This document shows positions 45,396 to 56,849 of a stretch of 64,000 nt of DNA, in pieces. This DNA is from Mantis religiosa. Its lineage: Eukaryota; Arthropoda; Insecta; Mantodea; Mantidae. The position numbers and the translations under genes are program-made. The stretch lies in contig CM060955.1 in the NCBI GenBank assembly GCA_030765055.1, forward strand, positions 152,845,469 through 152,909,468, read 5' to 3'. Every line of letters starts with the position of its first letter. Position 1 is the stretch's first letter. The notes beneath the pieces are model-generated. The model was not told where the DNA came from and ran no database searches. It saw nothing but the letters and a program-made list of their open reading frames with translations.

Positions 45396-45770
45396 AAGGG
45401 CGCTCAACTACGGCGGTCATCAGCGCCCTTTAAAAAACTAGTCATAGCAAAAGCCAGATATAAAACTTTCTAAAAACTATACATGTGTAACAAAACCTAT
45501 TAAAAATACACGTACATAAAAAACATCAATAAAAACCTACTAAAACTTTCGTTCACTAAATCCTAAACTCTAAACTAGACAAGAATCTAAAAACCTTCTC
45601 CACGGGTCTCCACGCACGGCCTACACGTGGGTGGGCCTGTTGACCGTCTCCCTCAACCACGAAGAGGAGCCCACACGAGGGAGACTGTTGGCTCGGGACC
45701 CCGGGTACGCCAAACCCGTACCTACCGAAGTAGGACCCTGGGAGGGTTTGTTTCGCTGTTGCAATAAAGT
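45396..45770 (-). mobile_element. Probable non-LTR or SINE 3' end with hairpin
   Basis: AGGGCGCT and AGCGCCCT (45398-45405 and about 45423-45430) form a stem around a 17-base loop, next to a TATATATATA run. On the minus strand a hairpin followed by a simple-repeat tail resembles a retroposon 3' end. GC-rich sequence lies at 45595-45750. No coding part is visible. Confidence 0.4.
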
Positions 45771-45879
45771 GTAAGAGTTACTAAACTTGATTATCCTTGC
45801 TTACATGAAAGCTTCATCTTAAAATATTTACAAAATTTTGATCCACTAAGTTAAAAAAATTGTGGCTTAAGAATATTTT

Positions 45880-46790
45880 AAGTTATGGTATTCAAGAAGG
45901 GAGGTAAACTAAAAAAATATGAAAAGTGGGTACTAAATGGCAAAATGATAGAAGTGTTCAATGAATTTGAATACTTAGGAGTGAGGTTCAATAACAATTG
46001 AAAGTGGGGAGCACACACGAGAGAATTTGAAGCAAAAGGAAGGGCGGCAATGAATGGGGTAAGAATATGAAAATATAAGATACAAATGACAACCAAGTGG
46101 TTAGAAAGAATGTATGAAGCACTAGTTGAATACAAAGTGTTGTATGTAGTGGAGATCTGGGGGCGCAGAGGTAAACAAAACGGTGGATCAAAACAACAGA
46201 AGTGAATTAGGAAAGAATTCACCAATTAGGAAAACAAGAAGAAATGGGATAGTAATGGAAAGAATAATAACATTCTGGTATAGGTGTTTGTCCAAAGAAG
46301 AAGGGGAAATTATGAAATTATTCATGAGACAGCAAAATAAATTAGAGAACTCAAATAGTGGGCGGAGATAGGAGGAATTATGGAAAAAAATAGGAATGGG
46401 AGATTTTTTTATAATTTCCGTCCTGCAGTGTTAAGTCATGTCGGAGGATGAATGAAATGGACCAAATGATGCTCAAATGAGTCCGGGGTTCCGTGGAGCC
46501 TAGAGTTACCCATTTGTCTTTCAGGATAAGGGAAAACCCCGGGAAGCAACCTTCTCCAGGTAACTCACCCTGACCACGATTCGAACTCGGGACCTCTTGA
46601 ACGTGAGGCAGACACGCTACCATCTACGCTACTGAGGCGGGCTAAGAATGGGAGATATATAGAGATTAGAGGAAAGGAATACAAGCGATGTGGGTAAATT
46701 GGTAAAATGCAGAATAGAAGATATAGAAAGGCAAGAAATATAGGGAAGGCTAGAGAATATGAAATCATTATAATTTTACAACTCAAATAA
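45880..46790 (+). mobile_element. Non-LTR retrotransposon RT thumb region
   Basis: Plus strand: VFKKGGKLKKYEKW, then EFEYLGVRFNNN, a stop, then RMYEALVEYKVLYVVEIWG, the segment after the RT active site ending in the EIWG pattern. After a frameshift it continues ITFWYRCLSKEEGEIMKLF, and beyond a SINE insertion (46405-46643) RLEERNTSDVGKLVKCRIED. It is AT-rich and different from the Jockey copies at 16 kb and 50 kb. Confidence 0.7.
46405..46643 (-). mobile_element. SINE-A in LINE with target duplication
   Basis: Complete minus-strand SINE-A (head at right: AGGCAGACACGCTACCATCT, TACTGAGGCGGGC). GAATGGGAGAT occurs at 46394-46404 and 46646-46656 as an 11-bp target duplication. The insertion splits the LINE frame. 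Confidence 0.92.
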
Positions 46791-47329
46791 AAGTTATGGT
46801 TTACGCAAATACGCTATGTCCACCAAGGCGGCCATAATGACTTTAAGCAACCAGAAATTAAACCGGAAGTACTCGATTTAAAACCACGCTCTGTTACCAG
46901 ACTGCACCAGAACTTTAATTAACTTCTCCCCTTTACAAATACATTTTAGACTGTACAATGATTTCACGACAACGAACATTAAACATTCGTGAAAATAGAA
47001 CATTTGCTGCTATATAAAAGTAGATTGAATAGTTTTGAATGGCCTTCAACTTCATGAGAACGAACGAACAGCTTTAAAAAAGTCCTTCACAATTGACACC
47101 ACTTGCTGTGACGAGCCCTAAACCCCAACTACCTCGCTCAAGGCAAGGTACCCAGCTTTGACCTCCCGATAGAGACGGTGGCGCAGGCAAACAATAAACA
47201 AAACACAATAAGCCACTACCACCGCCCCTATAGGGAAGTCTGACAATTACCTGCAATCAGCCTCTGTGCCAATCGGCACAAAACAAATGAAAAGAAACCG
47301 AGGACGAGTAGCATTCATAGACTACTGCA
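46791..47329. other. Unassigned stretch inside LINE remnants
   Basis: Separates two parts of one LINE reading in the same direction. It may be an insertion; GC-richer around 47100-47260 with no coding family. Confidence 0.4.
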
Positions 47330-47660
47330 ATAGGTAAGAGAGAGAAGGGCTAGCTTGGACGAGAGCAGGAACAATATTCCTAAGAGGGAAAGAGATAGGG
47401 AAAAGGGAATTTGTGAAATGTGTGGGGGGAAAGAAAACATAGAACACTATGTAACAGAATGCGAGGAGGTTGCAATATGGAGAAAAAAGGTTTGGTGGGA
47501 AAAATGCGAGAAAGTAGAGAAGAGGATAGTAGCTATAAAAATGTGAACAGGAAAGGAGGAAAAGAGGGTAAGAAGTATTGACGAGTTCTTACAGGAAGTA
47601 AAAAAAATGGGTAAGAAATATAAAGCACATAAGAAAGGAAGATGAGGGGGAAGAAAGGGG
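47330..47660 (+). pseudogene. Non-LTR C-terminal zinc-knuckle region
   Basis: Reads RERDREKGICEMCGGKENIE, then HYVTECEEVAIWRKKVWWEK. CEMCGGKENIEHYVTEC is a CxxC...HxxxxC motif like those found after the RT in several non-LTR elements. It is probably the end of the LINE at 45880-46790. Confidence 0.6.
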
Positions 47661-48904
47661 CTAATTAATTAACAAGGAGGCATGGAGGTTAAGAAATACC
47701 TGGCAGAGCAGAAGACCAGGGTGTCATGTAAGCCAAGGTAGCAACAAGGTAAAGACAAATGTAGCCTAAAGTTGTAAATTGTGAAACTTTGGAATATGTA
47801 CAATCAATAATTCATTCATTCAAAAATATTGTAAAACAAATAGATGTTACAACAAAGAAACAGACACTAGAAAGTTAGCCGTCCTGAACTATTGCGTATT
47901 TATTATTTAATATAATCGTATCCGTTTTCCTTAAAATGCATAATTTAAAATATGATTAATATATGTACATGTAAGTTTGCAAAAACGCCCAAGAAAGTTT
48001 GAAAAAAATATTTACAAGAAATATATAAGTAAAATAAAACTCAAATGCCTTACTCTCAATCAAAATTGCTACAAATTTAAATTTCGCTCTGATTTATGTA
48101 AAAAGCTTAAACTCCAGGGAACTTTTTTATCCTCTTAGCCCGATTTTCCATAATAAATGTCTTAAAATTCATATGTCCACCTTAAATTTTTCTAAATAAA
48201 TTGCGTAATATTTACCAAACCAGCATATAATTCTGAATTTGGAAGGTAGACAGACTATTGTGCACCTTTACATTTGCCAGAGGTTTACCTTTTGTTTCAA
48301 TTTAGCCGTTAGCTTTTTTGTCTGTCATCACTTATAAATGCTCTCTGCCCTTTTCCATTTCTTCCTTTCAGAATGTGCTCACTCAAGAACTGTGTTATCC
48401 CGTCTCTCCTTTCAGACCTCTCGATAACCAATTACTCCACTTCTATCAGCTGTCTTACCTCGTCATTCCACCCCAGACATTGATATCTTACTCCCCTAAG
48501 AATTCCGCTCAGCTTACACCTCTATTGTACTTTTCCGTCTTTACTAGAATTCATTTCTCTGCAATAGGATAAGTTATCCATGATTGCAACTCTCTTCACT
48601 CGTGCCAAAAGTTCCATCGAGCGTGGTAAGTATTTAATTTGTCTACCATATAGATATACTCCTGAGAAATCCTAAATTTAAAAAACAGATGAATGTATAA
48701 TGAGTAATCGGTGAAAATTCAAAATTTCCTATTTAAGTTTTGTGTCTTTCTTTAAGAAAATGTATCTTACTCGAAAAATTAACAAACAGATGTTTTCAGA
48801 ATGTAGACACAATTCTGGAATTTATTCTTCTCCACATAAGCTTTGCGATTCCAATGTAACACTGCTAATAACTTATTTAGCTACTTAATAAGCACTTAAC
48901 TTCT
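47661..48904. other. AT-rich stretch with no recognised feature
   Basis: No family or repeat match. Short ORFs only. Confidence 0.45.
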
Positions 48905-49905
48905 TTATAAGTGATTGAATGAATGAAAGTACAAAAATTAAAGAAGCTACAAAATGGTGCATGGTTAATGGGAACAGTGCCCGTATTCTCAGTGATTCAC
49001 AATCAGCTCTACTCGCTATTAATGATAAATGCAATTTAAATTCATTAGCCCATGAAATCATAACCTTGCTTCAAAACCATCCAGGACATATTTGCATGGG
49101 ATAGCTTAAAGGACACAGTGGAATTTTAGGTAACGAGAGAGCTGATTGCTTGGCTAAGAAGGCTGCAGAATCCAATCTTCCTGTGACATACTCTTTATGT
49201 TCTATTTCTACTGTAAGGAGAATAATACATCAACATATTCCTGAAGAATGGAACCAAGCTTGGCTAAGAAGGCTGCAGAATCCAATCTTCCTGTGACATA
49301 CACTTTATGTCCTATTTCTACTGTAAGGAGAATAATACATCAACATATTCTTGAAGAACGGAACCAACAATGGCTAACAACTCCAAATGGAAGTTTAACA
49401 AAAACATTATTTTTCCCTAGTGTATATGACAGAGGAAAATGTAAAAACTCTTGTACCAAATTTTGTTTTGACACAAATTTTAAGTGGACATGGTAAATTT
49501 GGTGAATACTTATCACGCTTTCACTTAACATCCAACCCCGAGTGCATGTGTGGTGAGGAATTTCAAACTGTGGTTCATCTCCTCTTCTGTTGTCCCATTT
49601 TCTGGAGAGAAAGACAAGAATTAATATTCAAGCTAGACTCTCTAGGAACTGAATTTTCTGCTTCACTCACATCTTTGCTAATGAAGCCACAACAGTAGAA
49701 GTACTTCATGATGTTTATAAACTCAGTGTTTAAACATCTGAAATAGTTTAAATTAATAAGCATCAGATTAAAATGTATTTTCTTCCTTCTAGTATTTAAA
49801 ATATTTTTGTTAAAATTTTACATTTTGATGCATCAACTCTAACCCAAATATACCACTGTGTAAAATAGGGTTCAATAAATGTGGATAAATAAAAAAAATG
49901 AATTA
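48905..49905 (+). mobile_element. Non-LTR 3' part: RNase H and C-terminus
   Basis: Plus strand: ARILSDSQSALLAINDK and LKGHSGILGNERADCLAKKA are RNase H motifs (SDSQ and GHxGxxGNExAD). A 110-bp tandem duplication (unit near 49149-49258, repeated 49259-49368) causes a frameshift. Then TLVPNFVLTQILSGHGKFGE, CMCGEEFQTVVHLLFCCPIF gives the C-terminal zinc-like CxC...H...C motif, and a stop at about 49697. AATAAA with an ATAAATAAAAAAAA tail ends at about 49905. This is a 5'-truncated insertion. Confidence 0.8.
49149..49368 (+). repeat. 110-bp tandem duplication
   Basis: CTTGGCTAAGAAGGCTGCAG begins at 49149 and again at 49259, and the full 110-bp unit is nearly identical in both. Because 110 is not a multiple of three it breaks the RNase H downstream frame. 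Confidence 0.9.
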
Positions 49906-49949
49906 AAGTAAATGGATTGACCCCTTCCGTTCCCTTGCACGTAGGCCGC

Positions 49950-50215
49950 ATGTTGGGCCCATTGTGCCCCCTCTTACTGGAGTTATTATTCAAGTCCCGT
50001 GGTCTCCAAAAAGGACAGGATAAGTATTGGATGAGCACCCCTTATATTATCTGGTTTCAGTTTGTGTGAGCCCAGAATAAAGTGTCTAAGTGTAGCAACT
50101 GCTTCATATTCACACAAAACATGAAGAGAAAACTCATCCTCTTATACACACTTCCTTTATGTAGAATCTGCACTAAGCTTCATTACATGCAGGTGTCTAT
50201 TTAGGGTGTTGTGCC
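49950..50215 (-). pseudogene. Non-LTR C-terminal region (host LINE, right half)
   Basis: On the minus strand: LLTGHNTLNRHLHVMKLS then KCV-EDEFSLHVLCEYEAVA and TLRHFILGSHKL. The C..C-H-C type motif and GHNTLNRHLH pattern belong at the very C-terminus of RNase H-bearing non-LTR elements. The matching RNase H lies at 51862-52118 on the same strand, separated by a second LINE. Confidence 0.7.
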
Positions 50216-50219
50216 CTGT

Positions 50220-51850
50220 CAACAGGCTAAAAATCTTCCTGTACCCGATAAAAGGTTAGCTATTCTTCTTGCCAGGTTCCTCCATCGTAGACCTAGCCTT
50301 GCTAGCAATAGTAAGAGTACGCCATGAAGTGCCATGTTGAAGTGATAAGAGAGCCAAGAGCCTAGAGCGAGAACAAGTCCTCCGGGTGCTCCCGGACGGT
50401 GGGTAGAGCGCCACGGCACCTATCCGCTGTGCGGATTTACCCTGCGCTCTTATATTGTTGGTCTTTTCTCCAAAGCTTGGATGTCCTTGTTAACTGATGG
50501 ACCTGATTCGGCCTCTGCTAGTGCTCCTGGTGGCGGGATGAGCTTCTAGGTAGGAGGCCAGTGCCCTAAGCCGCCACGCTAGGAGCGGCCTGCGTTGCAG
50601 AGTCCGTCCACTATGGCGGGGCCAGGAGCGAGAGGTCGGGTGGTTGGGGACCATTTAGGTTGTGGTTCGCATTTGGGTCACACAGGGGGACATGATTGTT
50701 AGGGGTCAGCCGACAGGCCAAATCCAGCCCTAGTGTGGCCGGGACAGAGTGTAGTGCTGGGGGGATGAGAGGCTGGTCTCACCACCCAAGGGCGTCCCTG
50801 GGGAGGCTGTAGCTCTTTCTCCTCCTGGGCACACGGTGGTCATATTGCCCTAGTGCGTTAACTAGGCGGTTGGGATGGGATGTAATTCTGGCATACAATG
50901 TGCGCGAGCGTTCACGCACAACGTCCTCAACGTAAGGTATGCCAGGATGTTTGATGGAAACTTACGTTCGGTATCGTAGATCATCCTAAGCGCCCTGTTC
51001 TGCATGGCTTGCAGTCTGCGGATGGTGGTACGAGCCACCGATCCCCAGACCTCGCATCCATACAGGATCAGGGGCGGGATGATCGCACGATACACCCGTA
51101 CTTTCAGGCGAGTGGGCATGGTCGATCGGAATATGGGGTACAACTGCCTAAACGCTGCATGGCCGAGGCTGATTTTTTCACGGGCATGTGGGGTAAATGT
51201 GAGGCCGCTGTCCAGTTGGACACCCAGGTATTTGGCAAATCGGACCCAAGGGATTCTTCTCTGCCGCAACCGCAGGTCTCCTTCCGGGCGCCAGCGGAGG
51301 ACCTAGCTCTTCTGTGGGCTGATGGCCATCCTCCACCTTTCACTCCACGTACCGATGGCTCGGAGTGAACGTTGCAGCGGAGGGAGGCAGTAGCGCATTT
51401 TTTTGTTCTGTGCCAAGATGAGGACGTTGTCAGCATATTGACACTGATCAGTGCAAGGCTCTGTTGGGAAGTCAGACATGTAGGCAGCAAAGAGTAACGA
51501 CGACAGTACACTGCCTTCCGGGACTCCCGCCGCTATGGGTCTGACGGAGGAGAGTTTGCCTTCGACCCGCATTCTGAAATTTCGATCTCGGAGGAAACTA
51601 CTGACCAGGGTGAGGTATGGGGAGGGGAGTTGTGCTTCCTTGAGCTTCTACAGCAGGCCCTGGTGCCACGTTGTGGCGAAGGCCTTGTCCACGTCCAGGA
51701 GAACCGCGACGGTTTTGAGGTTGTCCTGGAAACCCAGGGCAGCCTTTTCTACCAATTGCAGTAGCTAAAGGTTCGTGGAGTGGCCCCGACGGAACCCGAA
51801 CTGGTGATCCGGTATGAAGTGGTAACCAATCAAGGATCTCACATCCATCC
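50220..51850 (-). mobile_element. Jockey-like LINE, RT through 3' region
   Basis: Minus strand: HQFGFRRGHSTN, VAVLLDVDKAF (motif A), AAGVPEGSVLSSLLFAAYMS (motif B), QCQYADNVLIL (active site, second Asp of YADD changed to Asn), then YLGVQLDSGLTF, RAIIPPLILYGCEVWG and RLQAMQNRALRMIYDTER. Frameshifts separate these blocks. About 650 bp of 3' non-coding sequence follows and matches 16430-17061. The whole sits between the two halves of another LINE. Confidence 0.82.
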
Positions 51851-51861
51851 CTTCTTGGGGT

Positions 51862-52118
51862 GATACCAAGAACAGGTTCGGAACCAATAAACGCGTTGGC
51901 TGAGCCGTCCCTGGCTAGCCTATCAGCTACTTCATTTCCTCTGATCCCAGCATGCCCAGGGACACAGCAGAGCTGTACTGGTAGGCGAGAACAGAGAATA
52001 TTCAAGGTCTCTTGGCACTCTCGTACCAACCTGGACCTTGTTGTGCTAGCGCATAGTGCCTTCAGGTTAGCCTGGCTGTCAGAACGGATACTAATCGGAC
52101 CATGCAACCAAGGCATCT
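51862..52118 (-). pseudogene. Non-LTR RNase H domain (host LINE, left half)
   Basis: Minus strand: GPISIRSDSQANLKALCAST and LCCVPGHAGIRGNEVADRLA followed by EPVLGITPR. SDSQ and PGHxGIxGNExADxLA are RNase H motifs. In this class RNase H follows RT, but here an RT follows RNase H on the same strand. The RT is therefore a separate insertion. Confidence 0.8.
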
Positions 52119-52737
52119 CTAAGATGTGATAAACACATACCAAAATAAAATATATTTCGGTCTGGAATTTAGTCTTCATTCGTAATCTTATAATGCAAAG
52201 GCAGCACATGTGATACATAAAACCATCAGCTGCATCAGGTAAATTTAGTTTTACAGCAGTTGATATTCAATGTGAAAAAGGAAACCTACCTTTTTGTGCT
52301 CTAATTGCACATGGCTGGGGTTGTTATTTTTGCCACGTATCAAAACGGACTTTAAATTGAAGACATGCCCAGAAAAACGGGCTAACCCACATTTTTTAAA
52401 AATGGAGAAAACCAGTGTTTTGTGAATGAGGCTGAAAGAAATTGTTAACATTATTTTATTTCATTTCTGAGAATATGAGTCTCAAGAATACAGCATATAT
52501 TATCCGGGGTATCCTTAATAGAACCCAAAACATGACTGATCTAATAACAATAAAAGTAAAATTATGAAAATAAAGTGAAAACCTTCGTAAGCTTTTACTT
52601 AAGTTTTATTCTATATACATTTTACAATTTTAAGTGAATTTAATAGGTGTGTCTTATGGAATATTTATAGTGGTACACTTCGGATTATTCCACTTTTCAA
52701 TAATTATATCATTTTGGAAACTAGGTACAAGCTTTTT
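52119..52737. other. Unassigned stretch
   Basis: No recognised family or repeat. Confidence 0.45.
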
Positions 52738-53100
52738 AGCTGTAGTCAAGCTGATAAAAATATCCTTCATCAGTAATATTCTCAAAAGCTGTGGTCCCAG
52801 ATTTAAGAGTTTTATAGTACTCATGATTAATTGGTGGTATATAATTCATCAGATCCTGTAAGTCCTTTAATCTTTCAGGATTTATAGGTCTTGGTCCATC
52901 ATATTTCAGAGTAAATGTCACATAAGTAAGGGATGGTTTGCCAGATATTATTTTCCTTCGAATGTCCTGGTTAATGTAATGGTTATCCTGTTTGTATGTT
53001 AGATACCATGAGTGCCAATGGATGACAGGCACAGAGCATGAACAGTTTAACCCGCTTTTGACATTATATGAAAAGGATATCACGAAACGCAAGAGCTTCA
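52738..53100 (-). pseudogene. Open segment, possible transposon protein C-terminus
   Basis: A 121-codon minus frame includes YVTFTLKYDGPRPINPERLK and DLQDLMNYIPPINHEYYKTL before ending. The pattern YxGPxPI...KDLxxLxxYIPPxxHxYYxxL is one I associate with C-termini of uncharacterised insect transposon proteins; that is recall only. No Met-based gene structure or splice sites could be supported. Confidence 0.3.
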
Positions 53101-53383
53101 CCTCTCTCTATTTAGTCTTATATGATTGCTGGAGGATAGACCAACACAAGAAAAGATAGCTCTCTGTTGCAGCAACAGAGGGCAGCACTTATCGCAAACT
53201 ATTTTATTTTGAGGCTTAGCCCGCTTTTTCCGGGCATGTCTTCAATTGTTCTTCAGTTTATTTTTATATACCATATATTATTGATGAAAATAAGAAACAC
53301 TGATTATAATTCTAGTGCAATTAAAATAAAATATTTTAAAGTAACATCCTTAGATCTGACCTTAGGTAGATATTGTAAATTTG

Positions 53384-53815
53384 TGGGTTCGTAGAATTAA
53401 AAGTCCAAGCTGCAGAAACTCAAAATGTTATTTATTTCCGTAGAAACACACTTTGGTCAACTCTTACAGTAGCAGAACTACGTAACATACACAAATATAA
53501 TTGACAAGGCCGTTGACCACAAATGAAGAGTTCACTTTCAAAACACAGTTGCAGACCCACGAATCAGTTCCGATTATCCTCTCTTGGCGAGTCGCAGCTT
53601 CCTTATATATCTCTACTGATATTTCTAGACACTTCTGGAATGTTCCGTGACAAACAAGAAGTCGAGATCTCCATTCAGCTATCTCTTTTATCTGTTTTGG
53701 CAAGCTTTTATCTCCGCGCTACACTATCTGTCTGTATGCTCCGGCCGTGCCTAACAAAACTGCGATCAGCGACAATGTATTACACTGCATATCAATTAAA
53801 ATATCTGAACTTCTA
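53384..53815 (-). repeat. LTR fragment, second subfamily
   Basis: TTTGTGGGTTCGTAGAATTA then CCGTAGAAACACAC and ACTACGTAACATACAC match the start of 43752-44476 and more weakly 21281. The far end is not clear. Confidence 0.5.
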
Positions 53816-53839
53816 ATTTTCTATAATCATTCGAAAAAT

Positions 53840-53936
53840 CCTGGTTTTTAACTTTGTAGGCGGGCCAAACAAAAGCAAGCTGCGAGTCAGCCAGGGCCCC
53901 CGGACCATAGTTTGACACACCCTGGTCTAAAAGAAT
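53840..53936. mobile_element. hAT-type terminal fragment
   Basis: On the minus strand CCAGGGTGTGTCAAACTATG then GGCCCGCCTACAAAG resembles the terminal sequence of non-autonomous hAT elements. Only one end is visible. Confidence 0.35.
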
Positions 53937-53939
53937 GTT

Positions 53940-54543
53940 GGTTGGTTCCCAAAACTCCCCACATGGCAACCTTGGCCTTCGGGGTAACCTCGCCCCACCA
54001 CGCGATGTCCGGGCCCATTTCTCAGGTGGAGGTACCCAGATGGGAGTATTCATTATTATTATTATTATTTTTTTTTAATTTTACGTCCTCCAACGTTAAG
54101 TCATATCGGACGATGAATGGAATGGGTGAAAAGTTGCTCAAATGAGTCCGGGGTCCATGGAGCTTAGAGTTACCCGACATTCATCTTTCAGGATAAGGGA
54201 AAACCCCGGATAAAACCTTATCCAGGTAACTCACCCTGATCGAGATTTGAACTCGGGACCTCTTGAACGTGAGGCAGACCAGCTGCCAGCTGCGCTACCG
54301 AGGCGGGCCCGGTATCCAGCACATGCAATGGTAGGGTGATAGTGAAGATGACGGTGAGGTGAGAGAACCTACAGCTTATACCGTGGACTCCGAACCACGT
54401 TCTGTATGGGGACACTTTACATGTACTAGAGGTGAAGAAGTGGATAGGGCTGACTTATAATGTCCAACCCCAGAGCCGGGAATCAAACTCGGGACCCTTA
54501 GCACGGGAGCCGCCAACGAAACCACTGCGCTACCCCAGCTCCC
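53940..54543 (-). mobile_element. SINE-E with target duplication, holding a SINE-A
   Basis: GTCTAAAAGAATG occurs at about 53928-53940 and 54545-54557, flanking an insertion whose right end is a tRNA-like head on the minus strand (GGTAGCGCAGTGG A-box region, AGTTTGATTCCCGGC B box) and whose left end is an AACC-type tail. A minus-strand SINE-A lies inside. Confidence 0.7.
54050..54310 (-). mobile_element. SINE-A, full copy inside SINE-E
   Basis: Tail side at left (ATTATT run, then T run, ACGTCCTCCAACGTTAAGTC), head at right (AACTCGGGACCTCTTGAACG, GCTACCGAGGCGGGC). Confidence 0.9.
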
Positions 54544-54559
54544 GGTCTAAAAGAATGTA

Positions 54560-55098
54560 AACTCGCAAATATTAACATATGATCGAGAGACACTAAGGAA
54601 GAATATAAACTTCGTAAGGCACGGAAGTCCAACTAAATTAGCTTACTATCCAGTTGATTTGTCCAGCTGAGTAAAGCTGTGGGTTTTCGCAATCGAAGTC
54701 GTTAGGGGAAGCAAGAGTAGTCCGTGTTTGTCGCCATTTACTTCTTTCAAACGGAAATTGAGCGGATGTGCAGTTGTTTCATCTCAAAGGAGCTTTAGCT
54801 GGCTTCACTAAAGTCCAAAGCCAGATGGAGAGGTCAGTCCAGATAATGGTACACCAATATAAAATATAATTTTACCAGAGAACCACCTATTTATACATGA
54901 CAGAATATACCTTAGAATTGAAACACGGAACTCGACGTTTTAGCTAAAAATAAAGCATCAACTTCAAGACTTGACCTATGCACGGTTACAAAAGACGGAA
55001 AAAATTTAAACGCTTTGTTAACATAAAGAACTAACAATATAGCAATGATACCTTTTAGTTGTATAACTATTGTGTTAGACAACATAATCATTGAATGC
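54560..55098. other. Unassigned stretch
   Basis: No recognised feature. Confidence 0.45.
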
Positions 55099-55106
55099 AA
55101 TGAAAC

Positions 55107-56218
55107 CAGGGGCGGTTCCTCCATAAGGTTGCAGGTTTGCGCTACACCCACTGATTCTGAATATACAACAGGTGCATTTTGCACATTAAAGCTGTAATTG
55201 ATTGCATTGTTTTATATACAACCATTTTTCAATTACGCTTATCGTCTGTAGCTGCCCATGACCGCAGAAGTCGAAATAAACAGAGGTTAGCTGTAGGAAC
55301 CGCAGGTTTACAGTGAAGAGTTAACCTAAGATTTCGTCCAAATGTTGGCTCTCCGAGGGGGTTGCGGGAAGGTGAAGGGATGGGAGGGGCTTCTTATACA
55401 TTGCTTAAATGCAGGTTTATAAACCTAGCTCTTCCTACTCTTAGCAACGCCTATAGCGTGACCTCCAGGCTTAGCTTCTGTGTGCTCTGCTTTTCGAACA
55501 CAGGGAGAATTTAATTAAATGCATGGAGGTTATTCAGAAGAGAGCTCTGTTAAACAACAACGCCACACTTGTTCAGGCTTCTGGGTTTATGGCCACTTTG
55601 AAAGATTATAATTTTGTATTCTGGCTGTCTTTCTTCTACAAGATCACGCCCCATGTGGACATTTTGTACAATCAGCTGCAGAAACGAGACTGCAATGCAA
55701 CGTTTGCCATCGCCCAGCTAAAGCATTTAAAAGGGAAGTGCAAAAGATAAGAAATAGCGTGGATATCGAGGAACACGAAGAAACTGCAATTAAGAGGAGA
55801 AGAATAGAAGATCATGATGTGAAAAGAAGAGAAGCTCTTGAAGCATGTGACACTCTTAGACAAGCAAAGGAAAACAATTTATGTACTACAATTCAGCGAA
55901 TATGTCAAACTCCTCCGAGTACTGTTAACTATACCAATGTCTACCGCTGAGCAGAATGCTGTTTCTCAACTTTAAAAATAATAAAAACTTTCCTTAGGAA
56001 CACAATGTTACAGGACCGATTGTCAGCATTAGCAATGCTTTCAATTGAGAGAGATTTAGTTATGAAGATCAGCGACCTCAACGCAAAAGTTATCGATAGA
56101 TTCGCCAGGTCTAAGGAGAGTACAGTAGAGAATCTGTATAAATAGGCGAGTCATTACTACTCTGTATTTTATTTTTCATTTGTGCACCACCAATAATTTA
56201 ACCCACCAGCCGCCACTG
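55107..56218 (+). mobile_element. hAT element copy 2, complete ends
   Basis: Left end CAGGGGCGGTTCCTCC, right end rc CAGTGGCGGCTGGTGG, with a perfect 8-bp duplication AATGAAAC at 55099-55106 and 56219-56226. It encodes EVIQKRALLNNNATLVQASG, FVFWLSFFYKITPHVDILYN, then after an internal deletion a worn hATC region (LRNTMLQDRLSALAMLSIER) to a stop near 56145. At 1112 bp it lacks the catalytic core, so it is non-autonomous. Closely related to 27456-28578. Confidence 0.93.
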
Positions 56219-56226
56219 AATGAAAC

Positions 56227-56849
56227 TACGAAACTGTAGCCTATTTCTTGCAACAATCAAACCGATTCATTTTCTGTTATCAAACATTTTATGTGATGTG
56301 TAAATTATTTGCTTCTGATGATATGTTTGAGCATAATACAGAAATAACTTCCTAAGTCCGTTTCAAAATCTCTGAATTTTCTTCTGAACATATATCCCAA
56401 GCGGTCGAAATTGCATGTGAGGTCAGAGAACCCTTGATCCAATATATCTTCTTGTAACGCCTCAGTCTACAAGATAAATCTTGGCTTGGCCTAAAACAGT
56501 AAACATGAAGACAGGTGCTAATAGAGAGTGATATGCCATCTATCAACAGATAATGAAAAATGGTTGGAAAATGTCCGGCACTTGCTGCAGAGATATACAG
56601 TGCTGCATAAGACGGAGTTTTCTGTGGCAATGAGTCAAAGTAGCCATTTTCTAACCACAGAAAACATATGTACAGTTGCCCAGAACTAAACCTCAATGCA
56701 CATCGGAGACAGGAAGATACTACTGTGTATGGAAGAGACTCAGAATTTGTTCTCTGTATCTTCTAAAACAGATTTGTCAAAAAGTGCCCACGACGTGAAG
56801 CAAAAAGAACAGAGAGGGCATATTTTATGAAATACTTCAACATTACTTT
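56227..56849. other. Unassigned stretch
   Basis: A 114-codon minus ORF (56352-56696) has no family features and the opposite strand has stops. No repeat match. Confidence 0.4.
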
